Source of the DNA: Streptomyces sp. TRM49041
GTDB lineage: Bacteria; Actinomycetota; Actinomycetes; Streptomycetales; Streptomycetaceae
DNA: 64,000 bases
Assembly (NCBI RefSeq): GCF_008271805.1
Contig: NZ_VSRY01000147.1
Coordinates: 62,001-126,000 of the forward strand
Direction: 5' to 3'
Shown in pieces: positions 1 through 10,200 of the stretch. How positions within the stretch are numbered: the first letter of the stretch is position 1; each line of letters opens with the position of its first letter. The position numbers and the translations under genes are program-made. The notes under the pieces are model-generated. The model saw only the letters and a program-made list of their open reading frames with translations. It had not been told where the DNA came from and did not search any database.

Positions 1-495
1 GATCTCACGGTCGACGCCGACCTCCTCCAGGACGAGCTCGGACTCCTCGTCCCGCACCACCACCTCGTCCATCTCCGTGATCACTGTGCGTACGGCCTGG
101 CGGTCGTCGGTCTCGCGCAGGGGCCCCGCGCCGATGGCGTAGGCGAAGGTGCGGACTCCCAGGACGTGCGCCGCGTGCACCAGCCGCAGATAGCGACGCG
201 CCTCACCGTCGTACAGGAACCCGCCACCGCCCAGAATGAGCAGGTCAAGCCGCGACACGGCGTCTGTCAGCCGGCTCTGGCTGGCGCCTTCCCAGGCCAC
301 TACCTCGTCGGCGCAGGGGTGGTGGATCCTCGTGTGCTCGGCGTTCCTGCTGAAGACGACGAGCCAGGCGTCCGCACGCCAGGCGCGCAGACGGCCCAGC
401 ACACACGTCAGGATCGACTCGTCTCCGATGTTGAAACCACCGTACGAGCCGAGCACGCCGATCCGCAGCCCGCGCTGCGGGGCAGCACCGGTCAT
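1..495 (-). CDS. polysaccharide pyruvyl transferase family protein (partial, C-terminus beyond window)
   Basis: The reading frame runs leftward from an ATG at 495 to the window edge without a stop, giving the first 165 residues. The start has GGAGG about 7 nt upstream. The N-terminus has the glycine-rich opening GSYGGFNIGDES (residues 16-27), then LLILGGGGFLYD near residue 84 and AIGAGPLRET near residue 118. These are the usual landmarks of the CsaB/WcaK-like pyruvyl transferase fold. Such enzymes move pyruvate from phosphoenolpyruvate onto a cell-surface sugar, though several members act in other pathways. The substrate cannot be told from this part. No operon partner is visible; the next gene, also leftward, ends 162 bp upstream. 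Confidence 0.75.
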   Translation of the reverse strand, partial: MTGAAPQRGLRIGVLGSYGGFNIGDESILTCVLGRLRAWRADAWLVVFSRNAEHTRIHHPCADEVVAWEGASQSRLTDAVSRLDLLILGGGGFLYDGEARRYLRLVHAAHVLGVRTFAYAIGAGPLRETDDRQAVRTVITEMDEVVVRDEESELVLEEVGVDREI

Positions 496-657
496 CCACG
501 CCTCCTACCGCGCCGGGGCCGTCCTGCACAGCTCGCCGAGGCAGCCCGGTACTCGCTCGGCGCCCTTCCCGGATGCCCTCGGCGAGGAAAGACAAACACC
601 AGGTGCGGTTGATGGGGTGAGTGACGCTGACCGTCACTCACCGTAGCCGTCGTCGGT

Positions 658-2067
658 TCAGCGCCGGAGGTGCTCGGGGCCGGTGAAGGGCTGTGGCATC
701 GTCTCCGTCCGCGCCGCCGGGGCCGGGGCCGAGGCGCCGGCCGCCCGCCGCGGACCGGCGAGGGCACCCTCGACATGGCGGAGCATCGCCTCGTCGATCG
801 GGTGGGCCTTGACGTTGCCGTCTTCGTCGAAGCGCTGGTACTTCATCAGGTTGAAGCCGATCGCGACCTGCCGGCGGCCGTCCTCGGTGGACAGCGCCCA
901 GGTCCCGGCGCCGAAGACCCCGCCGTCGTGGCCCCAGTACCAGCGGCCGTCGGACATCTTCAGGGTGTACAGGCCGAGGCCGTAGCGCATGGTGCCCTCC
1001 TGGCCCGGCGCGGATTCGAGCGTGGGGACGGTGGTCTTCATGGCGCGCAGCTCGGCAGGGCCGAGGAGCCTGCCGCTGAGCAGCCGGCGGTAGAAGGAGT
1101 TGAGGTCCTCCATGGTGGACACCAGCGACCCGGCCGGGCCGGCCCAGGACATGTCGTAGACGCTGTAGTCGCGGGCGGGCTCGATCGCCCCGTACATCGA
1201 CTCGTACATCTTCGCGTGCGGCCCGGTGATGAAGGGCGTGCGCGGGAAATACGTGTGCCGCAGCCCGGCCTTGCGGATGACATGGCGGGTGATGTATGCC
1301 TCGGGCTCCTGGCCCGTGACCTCGCGGAGCAGCAGACCGGCGATGACGTAGTTGGTGTTCGAGTACCCGTACGTGCCGCGCGGCGCCGCGGCGGGTGCCG
1401 CGAGTCCGAGGCGCACCAGCTCCTCGGGGGTGAAGCGCCGGAAGCGGTTGGCGTCGAGGGCCTTCCCGGGGTCCTCCAGCAGTCCGGGGAACGCCGGGAC
1501 GATGTGGTCGCCGAGGCCGCTGGTGTGGTTGAGCAGCATCCGTACGGTGATGGCGCGTCCCCGCTCCCCCGGTATCAGCTCGGGGAGGTAGCGGCCGACC
1601 GGGGCGTCGAGGTCGATCCTGCCCTGGTGGACCTGCTGGAGGACGGCGACGGCGGTGAAGGTCTTGGTGATGCTGCCGACCCGGTGCTGGAAGCCGGGCC
1701 GCACGGGGCGCTCCGTGTCCACGTCCGCGTGTCCGGCGGCGCCGCGCCACTGTGACGAGCCGTCACGAACAGCCGAGTAGGCGCCGTACATACCGGCCTT
1801 GTGGACGGCGTCGAGCGATTGGCGCAGCGCCTCGCGGTCGAGACCGAGGCCGGCGCCGGGGCTCTGGGTCTGGCCCCGGCCACGGCCCTGGCCCTGGCCG
1901 TGGCTTTGGTCGGTGGTGGACGCCGCGGCGGTGAGGCCCGTGGTCGGCGCGGCGGGCAAGGCGTACGCGGGCGGCGTGACGGCGGCCAGTGACAGTAAGG
2001 CGGCGCTCGACGCGACGGCGACGAGGTGGCGCCCGCGGCGGCGGGCGGGACGCTGGGCGATGTCCAT
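658..2067 (-). CDS. secreted serine hydrolase, beta-lactamase / D-Ala-D-Ala carboxypeptidase family
   Basis: The protein has 469 residues. It opens with a basic stretch (RPARRRGR) and a hydrophobic segment (about 14-38), so it is probably exported. A low-complexity Gly/Gln/Arg linker follows (about 54-75). The catalytic domain carries SITK with Ser132 and Lys135, YSN at 235-237, and HDGG at 381-384 in the place of the KTG box. That set fits the class C beta-lactamase-like serine hydrolases, which include DD-carboxypeptidases and esterases. The start is preceded by GGGAG. The exact substrate is not inferable. It stands alone, divergent from the narK-type gene. Confidence 0.85.
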   Translation of the reverse strand: MDIAQRPARRRGRHLVAVASSAALLSLAAVTPPAYALPAAPTTGLTAAASTTDQSHGQGQGRGRGQTQSPGAGLGLDREALRQSLDAVHKAGMYGAYSAVRDGSSQWRGAAGHADVDTERPVRPGFQHRVGSITKTFTAVAVLQQVHQGRIDLDAPVGRYLPELIPGERGRAITVRMLLNHTSGLGDHIVPAFPGLLEDPGKALDANRFRRFTPEELVRLGLAAPAAAPRGTYGYSNTNYVIAGLLLREVTGQEPEAYITRHVIRKAGLRHTYFPRTPFITGPHAKMYESMYGAIEPARDYSVYDMSWAGPAGSLVSTMEDLNSFYRRLLSGRLLGPAELRAMKTTVPTLESAPGQEGTMRYGLGLYTLKMSDGRWYWGHDGGVFGAGTWALSTEDGRRQVAIGFNLMKYQRFDEDGNVKAHPIDEAMLRHVEGALAGPRRAAGASAPAPAARTETMPQPFTGPEHLRR

Positions 2068-2684
2068 GGGCGCTCCCGGAAGGTCGGTGCGGGCACGGGG
2101 TGTGCCCTGGCCCCATCCTCAGGGCGCCGCAGGGGTCCAATTGTCCTTTCTGAGGAGGATCTTGTGCACGGCGGGGCCGTGACATCTGTCAGGTGCGGCG
2201 TGGTCGGTGTCGCGGCGGCGCGGAGACGGTCGCGGGCCCGGCAATTGTCATCGCGTCAGGTCCCGTCCGGTGGCGGGCGGCGCGACCACCGGCCGCAGGC
2301 TTCCGCGGGGGCCGTGTCCTCGCCGTTGTCCGGGAGACCGGACGCCGAGCCGCTCTCCCGAAGTGCGAGCGGGTCCGAAGCGCCCGCCTCGGGTGGGGCG
2401 AACGGTCCCGGTCTTCGCGCGTGGCCCGGGACCAGCGGCAGGCGGCGCGGGGCTGTCCGGCCCGGGCGATGGCTGCGCCGTCCGACGATGCTGTTCCCCA
2501 CGGCGACAGGGAGGGCGATGCGCCCCTACCGCATCGGTGTGCTCCTCCGCCCGTCCAGGGCGAAGGCTTCCTGTCCGCCTCTCCCGGCACTCCACTGTCC
2601 CGTCCAACCGGGCCGGGTGGCACGGGGCCATACGTCGTTCCCGGTCCGGCGCACAGGACCGGCGTGAGCAGAAGGAGCAAACGG
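2068..2684. other. divergent intergenic region, no gene recognised
   Basis: This 617-bp gap separates the leftward serine hydrolase from the rightward NarK-type gene. Open frames exist on both strands but none has a plausible start, recognisable motif or natural composition. A GTG at 2664 in the narK frame would add seven residues; a GTG sits at a comparable place before the second narK copy. I see no clear palindrome or terminator here. Confidence 0.4.
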
Positions 2685-3923
2685 ATGCTGCGAGCATCGA
2701 GAGGTCGGGACGAGGGACCGGCGGCGGTGCCCGGCCGGGCGTGGCTGATGCTGGCCCTGGCCACGCTGGGCTTCGCCGTCAACTTCTGGGCATGGGCCCT
2801 GCTGAGCCCGCTCGGTCCGCGCTTCAAGGACTCTCTCGGGCTGTCCTCGTTCGAACAGTCGCTGCTGGTGGCGGTGCCGGTGGTGGTCGGCTCCCTGGGC
2901 CGGATCCCGGTCGGGGCGCTGACGGACCGGTTCGGAGGGAGGGTGATGTTCCCGCTCGTCTCGGCGACCACCGCGGTCCCGGTCCTGTACCTCGGGCTCG
3001 CCGGGCACTCCTCGCTCGCGGCCCTGCTCGTCGGCGGCTTCTTCCTCGGTGTCGCCGGCACCTCCTTCGCCATCGGCGTGCCCCTCGTCAGCGCCTGGTT
3101 CCCGCCCGAACGGCGCGGCATGGCCATCGGAGTCTTCGGCGCCGGCATGGGCGGCACCGCGATCAGCGCGCTCACCACCGTCCAGTTCGTGGACGCCTAC
3201 GGCATGGCCACCCCGTTCCTGATCACCGCCGCCGTCCTGGCCGCGTACACGGTGGTGGCCGCGCTGCTGCTGCGCGACGCGCCCGGGCGCACCCCGCCGA
3301 CCGAGCCGCTGGCCCGCCGGTTGGCCTCCACCCTCCGGCTGGGCGTCACGTGGGAGGCGTCCGCCCTGTACGCCGTGGCCTTCGGCGGCTATGTGGCCTT
3401 CTCGGTCTATCTGCCGACCTATCTGAAGACCGGGTACGGGCTCTCCCAGGCGGACGCGGCGAATCGGATGGCCGGCTTCGTACTGCTGGCGGTGGCGATG
3501 CGCCCGGTCGGCGGGTGGCTCTCGGACCGGCTCGGGCCGGTGCGCGTGCTGGCCGGCTCCCTGGCCGTGGTGGTCGCCGGTGCCTTCCTGCAGTCGTCGA
3601 CCCCGTCCCTGATGCCGGTCGGCACGATCGCCTTCCTGGCGATGGCCGCCGCGCTCGGCGCGGGCAGCGGCGCGGTCTTCGCCCTGGTGGCCCTGCTGGC
3701 TCCGGCGAACAGGATCGGCTCGGTCACCGGCGTCGTCGGTGCCGCCGGCGGGCTGGGCGGGTTCCTGCCGCCGCTGGTCATGGGCTCGCTGTACGGCGCG
3801 TGGGGCTCGTACGCGATCGGACTGGTCATGCTGGGTGTGGTGGCGGCAGCGGCGCTCGCGTTCACCTGTACGGGCGGGCGCCGCGCGGTCTCCCGTCGGG
3901 TGGCCGCGGCCCCGGCGCGCTGA
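2685..3923 (+). CDS. narK: NarK-type nitrate/nitrite MFS transporter, copy 1
   Basis: A 412-residue major facilitator protein with about 12 hydrophobic segments. The first helix reads FAVNFWAWALLSPLGPRF, typical of NarK1-type nitrate/nitrite transporters, and DRFGGRVMFP follows the second helix. Glycine-rich nitrate-signature stretches are seen around GAGMGGTAISAL and GAAGGLGGFLPP. The ATG at 2685 is chosen because GAAGGAG lies 7 nt upstream; the frame stays open to 2193, but upstream translation is Arg/Pro-rich and unlike protein. A close paralogue lies at 54865-56112 next to the nitrate reductase genes. This copy is not linked to a reductase; the next gene is a GAPDH. Confidence 0.88.
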   Translation: MLRASRGRDEGPAAVPGRAWLMLALATLGFAVNFWAWALLSPLGPRFKDSLGLSSFEQSLLVAVPVVVGSLGRIPVGALTDRFGGRVMFPLVSATTAVPVLYLGLAGHSSLAALLVGGFFLGVAGTSFAIGVPLVSAWFPPERRGMAIGVFGAGMGGTAISALTTVQFVDAYGMATPFLITAAVLAAYTVVAALLLRDAPGRTPPTEPLARRLASTLRLGVTWEASALYAVAFGGYVAFSVYLPTYLKTGYGLSQADAANRMAGFVLLAVAMRPVGGWLSDRLGPVRVLAGSLAVVVAGAFLQSSTPSLMPVGTIAFLAMAAALGAGSGAVFALVALLAPANRIGSVTGVVGAAGGLGGFLPPLVMGSLYGAWGSYAIGLVMLGVVAAAALAFTCTGGRRAVSRRVAAAPAR

Positions 3924-4045
3924 ACGGCCCGACAGGGAGCAAATCAGTCCAAACTCTTGCAACTCACCCCTCCGATGACCCGATTACATGATCAAAGTAG
4001 AGGGGGGTTAGCATCTGAGCACCGCCTAGCTCGAAAGATAAGCCT

Positions 4046-5491
4046 GTGACTGTCAACGAGGACTCGTTCACCAACTGGAAGACCCGCGAGGAGATCGCGG
4101 AGTCGATGATCCCGATCATCGGGAAGCTGCACCGGGAGCGGGACGTAACGATCCTGCTGCACAGCCGCTCCCTGGTGAACAAGTCGGTCGTCAGCATTCT
4201 CAAGACCCACCGGTTCGCCCGGCAGATAGCCGGTGAGGAGCTCTCGGTCACCGAGACGCTGCCGTTCCTGCAGGCTCTCACGACGCTCGATCTCGGTCCC
4301 TCCCAGATCGACATCGGCATGCTCGCCGCGACGTACAAGACCGACGACCGCGGTCTCCCGGTCGAGGAGTTCACCGCCGAGGCCGTCGCCGGCGCCACGG
4401 GCTCCGGCAGGATCGAGCGCCGTGAGCCGCGCGACGTCGTCCTCTACGGATTCGGCCGCATCGGCCGCCTCGTCGCCCGCCTCCTCATCGAGAAGACCGG
4501 CTCCGGCAACGGCCTGCGGCTGCGTGCCATCGTCGTCCGCCGGGGCGGCGACCAGGACATCGTGAAGCGGGCCTCCCTGCTGCGCCGTGACTCCATCCAC
4601 GGCCAGTTCCAGGGCACGATCACCGTCGACGAGGCGAACAGCACGATCCTCGCCAACGGCAACGAGATCAAGGTGATCTACGCCAACGACCCCTCGGAGG
4701 TCGACTACACGGCGTACGGCATCAAGAACGCCATCCTCATCGACAACACCGGCAAGTGGCGCGACCGCGAAGGTCTGTCGAAGCACCTGCGCCCCGGCGT
4801 CGAGAAGGTCGTCCTGACCGCGCCCGGCAAGGGTGACGTCCCCAACATCGTGCACGGCGTCAACCACGACACGATCAAGCCGGACGACCAGATCCTGTCC
4901 TGCGCCTCCTGCACCACCAACGCGATCGTCCCGCCGCTGAAGGCGATGGCGGAAGAGTACGGCGTTCTGCGGGGCCACGTGGAGACCGTCCACTCGTTCA
5001 CCAACGACCAGAATCTGCTGGACAATTACCACAAGGCCGACCGTCGAGGCCGCTCGGCGCCGCTCAACATGGTCATCACCGAGACCGGTGCCGCCTCCGC
5101 CGTCGCCAAGGCGCTGCCGGAGCTCAAGGCCCCGATCACCGGCAGCTCGATCCGCGTCCCGGTGCCGGACGTCTCGATCGCGATCCTGAGCCTGCGGCTC
5201 GGCCGCGAGACCACCCGCGAGGAGGTCCTCGACTATCTCCGCAACGTCTCGCTGACCTCGCCGCTCAAGCGCCAGATCGACTTCACCACCGCCCCCGACG
5301 CGGTCTCGAGTGACTTCATCGGCTCGCGCCACGCGTCGATCGTCGACGCCGGCGCCACCAAGGTCGACGGCGACAGCGCGATCCTGTACCTGTGGTACGA
5401 CAACGAGTTCGGCTACTCCTGCCAGGTCGTCCGCGTCGTCCAGCACGTCTCCGGCGTGGAGTACCCGACCTACCCGGCCCCGGCGGTCTGA
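4046..5491 (+). CDS. gap: glyceraldehyde-3-phosphate dehydrogenase, long form
   Basis: A 481-residue enzyme, longer than the usual 335 because of a roughly 125-residue N-terminal extension seen in one actinobacterial GAPDH class. The nucleotide-binding loop is GFGRIGR (135-141). The catalytic motif is SCASCTTN, with Cys289 as the nucleophile, and the C-terminal LWYDNEFGYSCQVVR is canonical. It interconverts glyceraldehyde 3-phosphate and 1,3-bisphosphoglycerate. The GTG start at 4046 has only a weak ribosome site (GAAAGATA), but the N-terminal sequence reads well from there. It stands alone, 122 bp after narK, and is followed by a strong hairpin. Streptomycetes often carry a second conventional gap elsewhere. 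Confidence 0.93.
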   Translation: MTVNEDSFTNWKTREEIAESMIPIIGKLHRERDVTILLHSRSLVNKSVVSILKTHRFARQIAGEELSVTETLPFLQALTTLDLGPSQIDIGMLAATYKTDDRGLPVEEFTAEAVAGATGSGRIERREPRDVVLYGFGRIGRLVARLLIEKTGSGNGLRLRAIVVRRGGDQDIVKRASLLRRDSIHGQFQGTITVDEANSTILANGNEIKVIYANDPSEVDYTAYGIKNAILIDNTGKWRDREGLSKHLRPGVEKVVLTAPGKGDVPNIVHGVNHDTIKPDDQILSCASCTTNAIVPPLKAMAEEYGVLRGHVETVHSFTNDQNLLDNYHKADRRGRSAPLNMVITETGAASAVAKALPELKAPITGSSIRVPVPDVSIAILSLRLGRETTREEVLDYLRNVSLTSPLKRQIDFTTAPDAVSSDFIGSRHASIVDAGATKVDGDSAILYLWYDNEFGYSCQVVRVVQHVSGVEYPTYPAPAV

Positions 5492-5516
5492 TCCGGGCGG
5501 ACCGGGACAACACCCT

Positions 5517-5551
5517 GGCCGGCCCATCCGGTTCGTCCGGATGGGCCGGCC
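5517..5551 (+). terminator. strong hairpin terminator after gap
   Basis: A perfect 15-bp inverted repeat (5517-5531 with 5537-5551) encloses a 5-nt TTCGT loop and begins 25 nt after the gap stop codon. It lacks a long T tract, which is common for streptomycete terminators. Confidence 0.8.
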
Positions 5552-5907
5552 GGTCCGTCAGGGGCACCGGTCGGACCGCGGGTCGGCGGCGGTGCGGCCG
5601 GTGTGGAGGCGGATCGTCGCGTCGACGGCGTCGGCGTGCCGGCTTCGCCGTGTCCGCCCCGGCCGTCTTCGACGAACAGCCCGTGAGAACGGCCGCGGTG
5701 GCCGCCGCCGGCGCGCCCGTGGCAACGGCCCTGCGCTGTGGCCGCACGGCACGACCCATGTCTCCCCGCCTTCCAGCGGTGCCGCATCAGCCCGGAGAAC
5801 CGGGGGCGGCGCGCCCTCGGGCCCGTCCGGTTCACCGGGGGGCACGGTCAGTCGTCCGCTGGAGCGGCTTCACCCGACGCCACCGGGGCGAGCCGCTCCC
5901 GGCCGCA
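5552..5907. other. intergenic region without recognisable gene
   Basis: This 356-bp stretch lies between the gap terminator and the convergent end of the CHAT operon. Frames on both strands are Arg/Pro-rich and show no conserved motif. I see no further hairpin. Confidence 0.4.
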
Positions 5908-6813
5908 TCACGCGGACTTGCGGGCGACGCGGTTCACAGCGGCCCCCACCCGGAGGTCCGGCGGGCCGTCGGGGGTGTCGAGGCCGAGCTCGTCCGCCAG
6001 CCTCCTGAGGTAGATGTCCACGGTGGACTCGACCAGCTCGGCGTGCACAGTGCCGGCCTGTCGGCCACGGCGCCATGCCACGAGCCCCACCACGAGGGCG
6101 ACCAGCGCCGCGGGCCACCAGAAGCAGCCGAGGACCGCGTAGCAGCCGGCCCACACCGATCCGGCCACCGCGGCGCCGAACCGGGCACGCGACGCACGGA
6201 GTTCCGTTCTGACGTCGTCGGGGAGCACCAGCCACAGACGCGTCCAGCACGAGGCGAGGTCGATGCCGTACTGGTGGCGCAGCCGCGTTTCCGTCGCCGC
6301 CATGCGGTCCCCGGTGAAGGTGGGCCTGCGGGGACCGGCGAGCGCGATCCCGTCGCGGCGGGCGGCGAGTTCGTCGAGCTCGTTCCTCACCTGCTCGCCG
6401 CGCTGGTGCGCCGGGGCCGCACGGCGGTGTTCGTCGATCCTGGACTGGATCTGTTCCCAGCGCCTGAGCCGTCGTGCGGTCAGCCGATCCGCCAGTCGGC
6501 GCGCCTTGGAGGGCCAGTCCCCCGTCCAGACACGCTCGGCGCCCTCCGCACATGTCCGTACGAAGGTGCCGACGGCGACGGAGGCGATGATCACGGCCCC
6601 GGCGAGCGCGAGCTGGCCCACAGCGGGCCACCGCGCCGCCTCCGCGGCCCAGTGCCCTACCCGCTCGAACAGAAGGGACCGGTCCAGTGCGGCGCCCTGA
6701 CCGAGCACCGCGCCGGTGGTCACGGCCGCGACGAAGGCAAGACCGGGAGCGGCGAGGGCGGACAGCCACTTCTCGGCCAGCTTCTGGCCGAGGCTGTCGA
6801 GGAGCGGGGCCAC
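5908..6813 (-). CDS. predicted membrane protein, third gene of the CHAT operon
   Basis: A 301-residue protein of unknown function. Two hydrophobic segments lie near the N-terminus (about 20-40 and 68-85) and a hydrophobic pair near 210-245 (VAGSVWAGCYAVLGCFWWPAA is its core), so it is probably membrane-bound with a cytoplasmic helical middle. The middle (about 95-165) is rich in Arg, Glu and Ala and could form a coiled coil. A conserved-looking stretch TRLRHQYGIDLASCWTRLW precedes the last membrane pair. The start at 6813 lies only 4 bp after the previous gene's stop, so co-translation is likely. I infer a role as membrane partner or effector of the CHAT protein; sequence alone does not show a function. 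Confidence 0.75.
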   Translation of the reverse strand: MAPLLDSLGQKLAEKWLSALAAPGLAFVAAVTTGAVLGQGAALDRSLLFERVGHWAAEAARWPAVGQLALAGAVIIASVAVGTFVRTCAEGAERVWTGDWPSKARRLADRLTARRLRRWEQIQSRIDEHRRAAPAHQRGEQVRNELDELAARRDGIALAGPRRPTFTGDRMAATETRLRHQYGIDLASCWTRLWLVLPDDVRTELRASRARFGAAVAGSVWAGCYAVLGCFWWPAALVALVVGLVAWRRGRQAGTVHAELVESTVDIYLRRLADELGLDTPDGPPDLRVGAAVNRVARKSA

Positions 6814-6817
6814 CGGC

Positions 6818-7183
6818 TCACGCCTCGACTACACGCAGCGGCCGGTCACGCAGCCAGCAGCGGCCCCCGGACGGAAGTTGCCCGCCCGGCGCGCGGACCG
6901 CGTTCAGGCTGCACCACCCGTCAGGGCAGCGATACGACTCCCCCGCCGAGCGGCGCCGCGTGCCCGGGACCATGTCGCCGGGTTCCTCCCCACGCACGGG
7001 GCCAGGCTCGCCCAGCACATGCGGCGGAATGTCCAGCCCCGCGGTGGCCTCCAGCACAGGGGTGTCGGCGAGGACGGCGCGCACGGCGGTGTCGAGTTCC
7101 GCGAGCCGTCCGTCCTGCTCCAGGTCCTCCATCAGCCAGGGCAGTGCCGAGCAGAGCGCGGCACGCCTCTCACGGTCGTTCAT
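6818..7183 (-). CDS. small cysteine-containing protein between CHAT and membrane genes
   Basis: A 121-residue protein with an excellent ribosome site (AAGGAGG) before the ATG at 7183. The N-terminal half is predicted helical and acidic (SALPWLMEDLEQDGRLAELD). The C-terminal half carries YRCPDGWCSLN (about 84-94), then GGRCW and LRDRPLRVV, a short Cys-x5-Cys-type motif that could bind zinc or be the target of the neighbouring CHAT peptidase. Similar small Cys-motif proteins accompany CHAT genes in actinobacteria as far as I recall. It starts 49 bp after the CHAT gene stops. Function unknown; a substrate or adaptor role is inference. Confidence 0.75.
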   Translation of the reverse strand: MNDRERRAALCSALPWLMEDLEQDGRLAELDTAVRAVLADTPVLEATAGLDIPPHVLGEPGPVRGEEPGDMVPGTRRRSAGESYRCPDGWCSLNAVRAPGGQLPSGGRCWLRDRPLRVVEA

Positions 7184-7232
7184 CGATACCTCCTTGGCCA
7201 GGGCCGACTCGGCTTCCAAGTGCCCGCGGTTC

Positions 7233-10200
7233 CTAGGGCCCGCTGTGGATGACGGACGCCCAGAACAGCGGCTCCCGGTAGCGGGGGTGTTCGCGAAGCG
7301 TCCCGACGGCCCTGTGCAGGGCGTGGGCGGCGCTGTGGGCGTCCGGTGCGCTGAGAAGCCGGTACACCTCGCGGGCGAGGAGGGGGCCCGTCTTGTCGTC
7401 CACGGTCCACAGGCTTCCGACCACCTGCCGGTAGCCGCAGAGCTGGAAGGCCGATGCGACGGAGATGACCTCGTCGGCCAGTTCCTGGCCGGGGGCGGCA
7501 CTGTGGCACGCCGACAGGTAGGCGAGCTCGGCATCACGCAGGCGCTCGGCCGCGAGCCCACGCAGGGTGACATGACCACCGTGCAGGAGGAGTCTGCTGT
7601 GCGACGGGTCGGCCGGGTCCCGTACGCCATGGCAGGCGAAGTGGGCGTGGGTGTGCGTACGCAGTGCGGCGAGCACCGCCTCCGGTGTGGCCTCCGCGTC
7701 ACGCAGCGCGGTCCTGCGGCCGGTCCACTCCGCCGTCGCGGACAGCTCCTCGTCCAGGGACGCGAGCCGAGGGTGGGCGTGGCCGGTGTCCACGGCGACC
7801 GCGACCAGGGACGTCCGCCCGGCATCGGGGGCGGGAGTGTCCCGGGCGTGCAGGAGCGAGCCGAGCGTGGGGACGTAGGAGGAGACGACCCTGTCGTGGG
7901 CGTACACGGAGCCGGGACGGCCGTCTCCTTCGAGCAGGGCGGCGTGCAGGGGCAGCAGGGACAGGACGCCGGTCGGACACCACCACAGCCTGGGCGCGGG
8001 CGCGCCCTGTGCCACCGGGCCGTCGAGGCCCAGCCGTTCGAGGACCGGCCTCACGATCTCGTCGCCCAGCCACCGCAGCGTCCGTTTCAGCTCCCGGTCG
8101 TGTACGTACCGCTCCCCGCCCGTGGTGCCTGGTGTCGCCAGCGTCGCCACAGCGGTCTGGAAGGCGTCGGCCCGGTGGTTGATCTCCTCCGCCGTGACGC
8201 CGGGCAGCGGCAGTACCTCGACGGCAGCCCGCCCGGAGCGATGGTGCAGCAGGAGCGCGTCGCAGCGCAGCGGGGAGATGTTGATGACGGCGACGGGCCC
8301 GAGCGCCGCCGCCTCGCTCAGCCGTGCCCAGTCCGGCGGCCTGTGGAAGTGGCCGAAGCCCCGCAGCGCGCGGATCTCCCGCACCACCCGGTCGAACTCC
8401 GCGGCCGACGCCTTGCGCTGCTCCGGGCTGCGCTGTCGCGCCACCAGTTCCGCGCAGACCTGCTCGAAACGGGCCGCGAGGCGAGGGGACGCGGCAACCA
8501 GGTCGTCGTGACGACTCCGTAGCTGCAGTGCCTGCGCCAGCAGGACTCCGCGCCCCTGTTCCAAGCGGACCAGTGCCTGGCGGGGCCTGCCCGCCGTGAT
8601 CTCCACAGCTGCGGCGACGTTGGCCAACGAGGAGAACTCACGCAGCCGCGTCTCCTGTGACTCCCTGCCCAGAGCCCGCCCGGTCAGCTTGGGCAGGAGC
8701 TCGGCGAGGGCCACGCCGAAGGCGGCACGCGCCTGTTCCAGGTCCGCCAGCGTCTCGCAGGTGAGACCCCATAGAGCGGCGCAGTGCAGGCGTGTGCGGA
8801 TGTCCTGCGTGGGCGCGAGCGCGGTGGTGCGGTACTGCGCGGCGGCTTCCACCAGATCGGCCACCGCCCGCCGGCCACGGCCGCGCATCTCCAGCAGGTG
8901 CCCCAGCTCCCGACGGGCCAGTTGATGGTTGGGCCCGGTGTCCGACGGCTCTCCCGCCACCTGCCTGAGGATGGACGCCGCGGCGTCCATCTCCGCGTCC
9001 CGCCCCGTGCGCACTCCGCGTTTCCGCAGCGCGAGGGCCAGCTTGATCAGCATGACGGGACGGTCGTGCTGGGCGGGCGGAGTGGCCGCCACCGCGTACT
9101 GCAGGTGGTCCACCGCCTCACTCAGTTCGGCCATGTCCCCGTAGGCGTCGAACCGTGCCGTGAGAACGGCGGCGAGATTGGTGAGCCGCTGGGCGTGGGT
9201 GACGGAGACGGCGAGGTGGGCGGGGTACGGGTGGCGGACGGCGGCTGTGGCCGCCTCCAGGTCCGCGAGGTCCCCCGAGGAGGCGTACCGATCGAGGTGG
9301 GCGAGGCCGAGGAACGAGTGGGCCGTTGCCCGCTCCTCGTCTCCGAGCGGGCCTGCCAGCGCGTCGGTGAGTTCGGTGATCGAACCGTCGAGGTCGGCGA
9401 GCTCCCCCTCCATCTCGAAGCGCATCCGCAGTGCCTGGCCCAGTTCGATACGACGGTGACTGCGCTCCGGCTCACCGGTCGCCGCCCTGTCGACTGCCCG
9501 TCGCAGCCGGTCGACGAGCGTGTCGAGCCGGTTCGGATCGCCGTCTCGCATGTAGTGGGTCACCTCGGCCGCCGTGCTGCCCTCGGCCACAGGGGCCGGC
9601 GGGGCCGTCGCCTGCGTCCGCATGAGGATGGCCATCATCTCCTGACGCGCCGGATCACCGGCCGGCAGCACGGCGATCGCCTGACGCATCAGGTGCAGGG
9701 CAGCGGCCCGCGTCCGCACGGGATCGTCACCACCGTCGCAGTCGGCCAGAGCCGCCATGGCCGTGCCCAGATTGAAGGTGATGGCCGGTTCGGACTCTCC
9801 ACCCTGTGCCTCGTCCCGAGCCCACACCATCAAGGCCGTGGCCAGTGCGATCCCTGCCCTGTCGTCGGCCGGCACGCTCGCCAGGAACAGTGCGTTGCCC
9901 ACGGCGTGCACGATCTCGTAGGGCGGCACCAGCCTCGGCGGGTGCTGTACGAAGGCGTCGCGCAGCGGCTGCGGTACGGCATCCGGACGCAGCGCGTGCA
10001 CAACGCCGAACAGGAACACCATCGCGTGGTAATCCCAGGTCCTCCGCTCCTCGGGCACATGCCGGCACCGCGCGAGGTGGTAGCACGCGACGAGGTACAC
10101 CACGTCGAGGTCGACGGCCTCCGGCGCGCCCGTCTGCTCAGGCGTCAGCTTTTCGCGAACCCCGTGGAGAAGCTCGGCGACGTTGTAGTGCGTCCCGCGC

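Noticed and set aside
2193..2684. 164-codon upstream extension of narK copy 1
   Set aside because: The extension is Arg/Pro/Gly-rich and lacks homology to NarK, while the ATG at 2685 has a strong ribosome site and matches the family start.
3957..3990. Possible -35/-10 promoter before gap (TTGCAA and TACATG)
   Set aside because: Spacing between the hexamers is over 20 bp, too long for a standard sigma factor promoter.
5316..5759. Leftward frame with a lipobox-like LTGCSS after an Ala-rich stretch
   Set aside because: The stretch is followed by Arg/Pro-rich sequence and runs through the gap terminator into the antisense of gap; no ribosome site.
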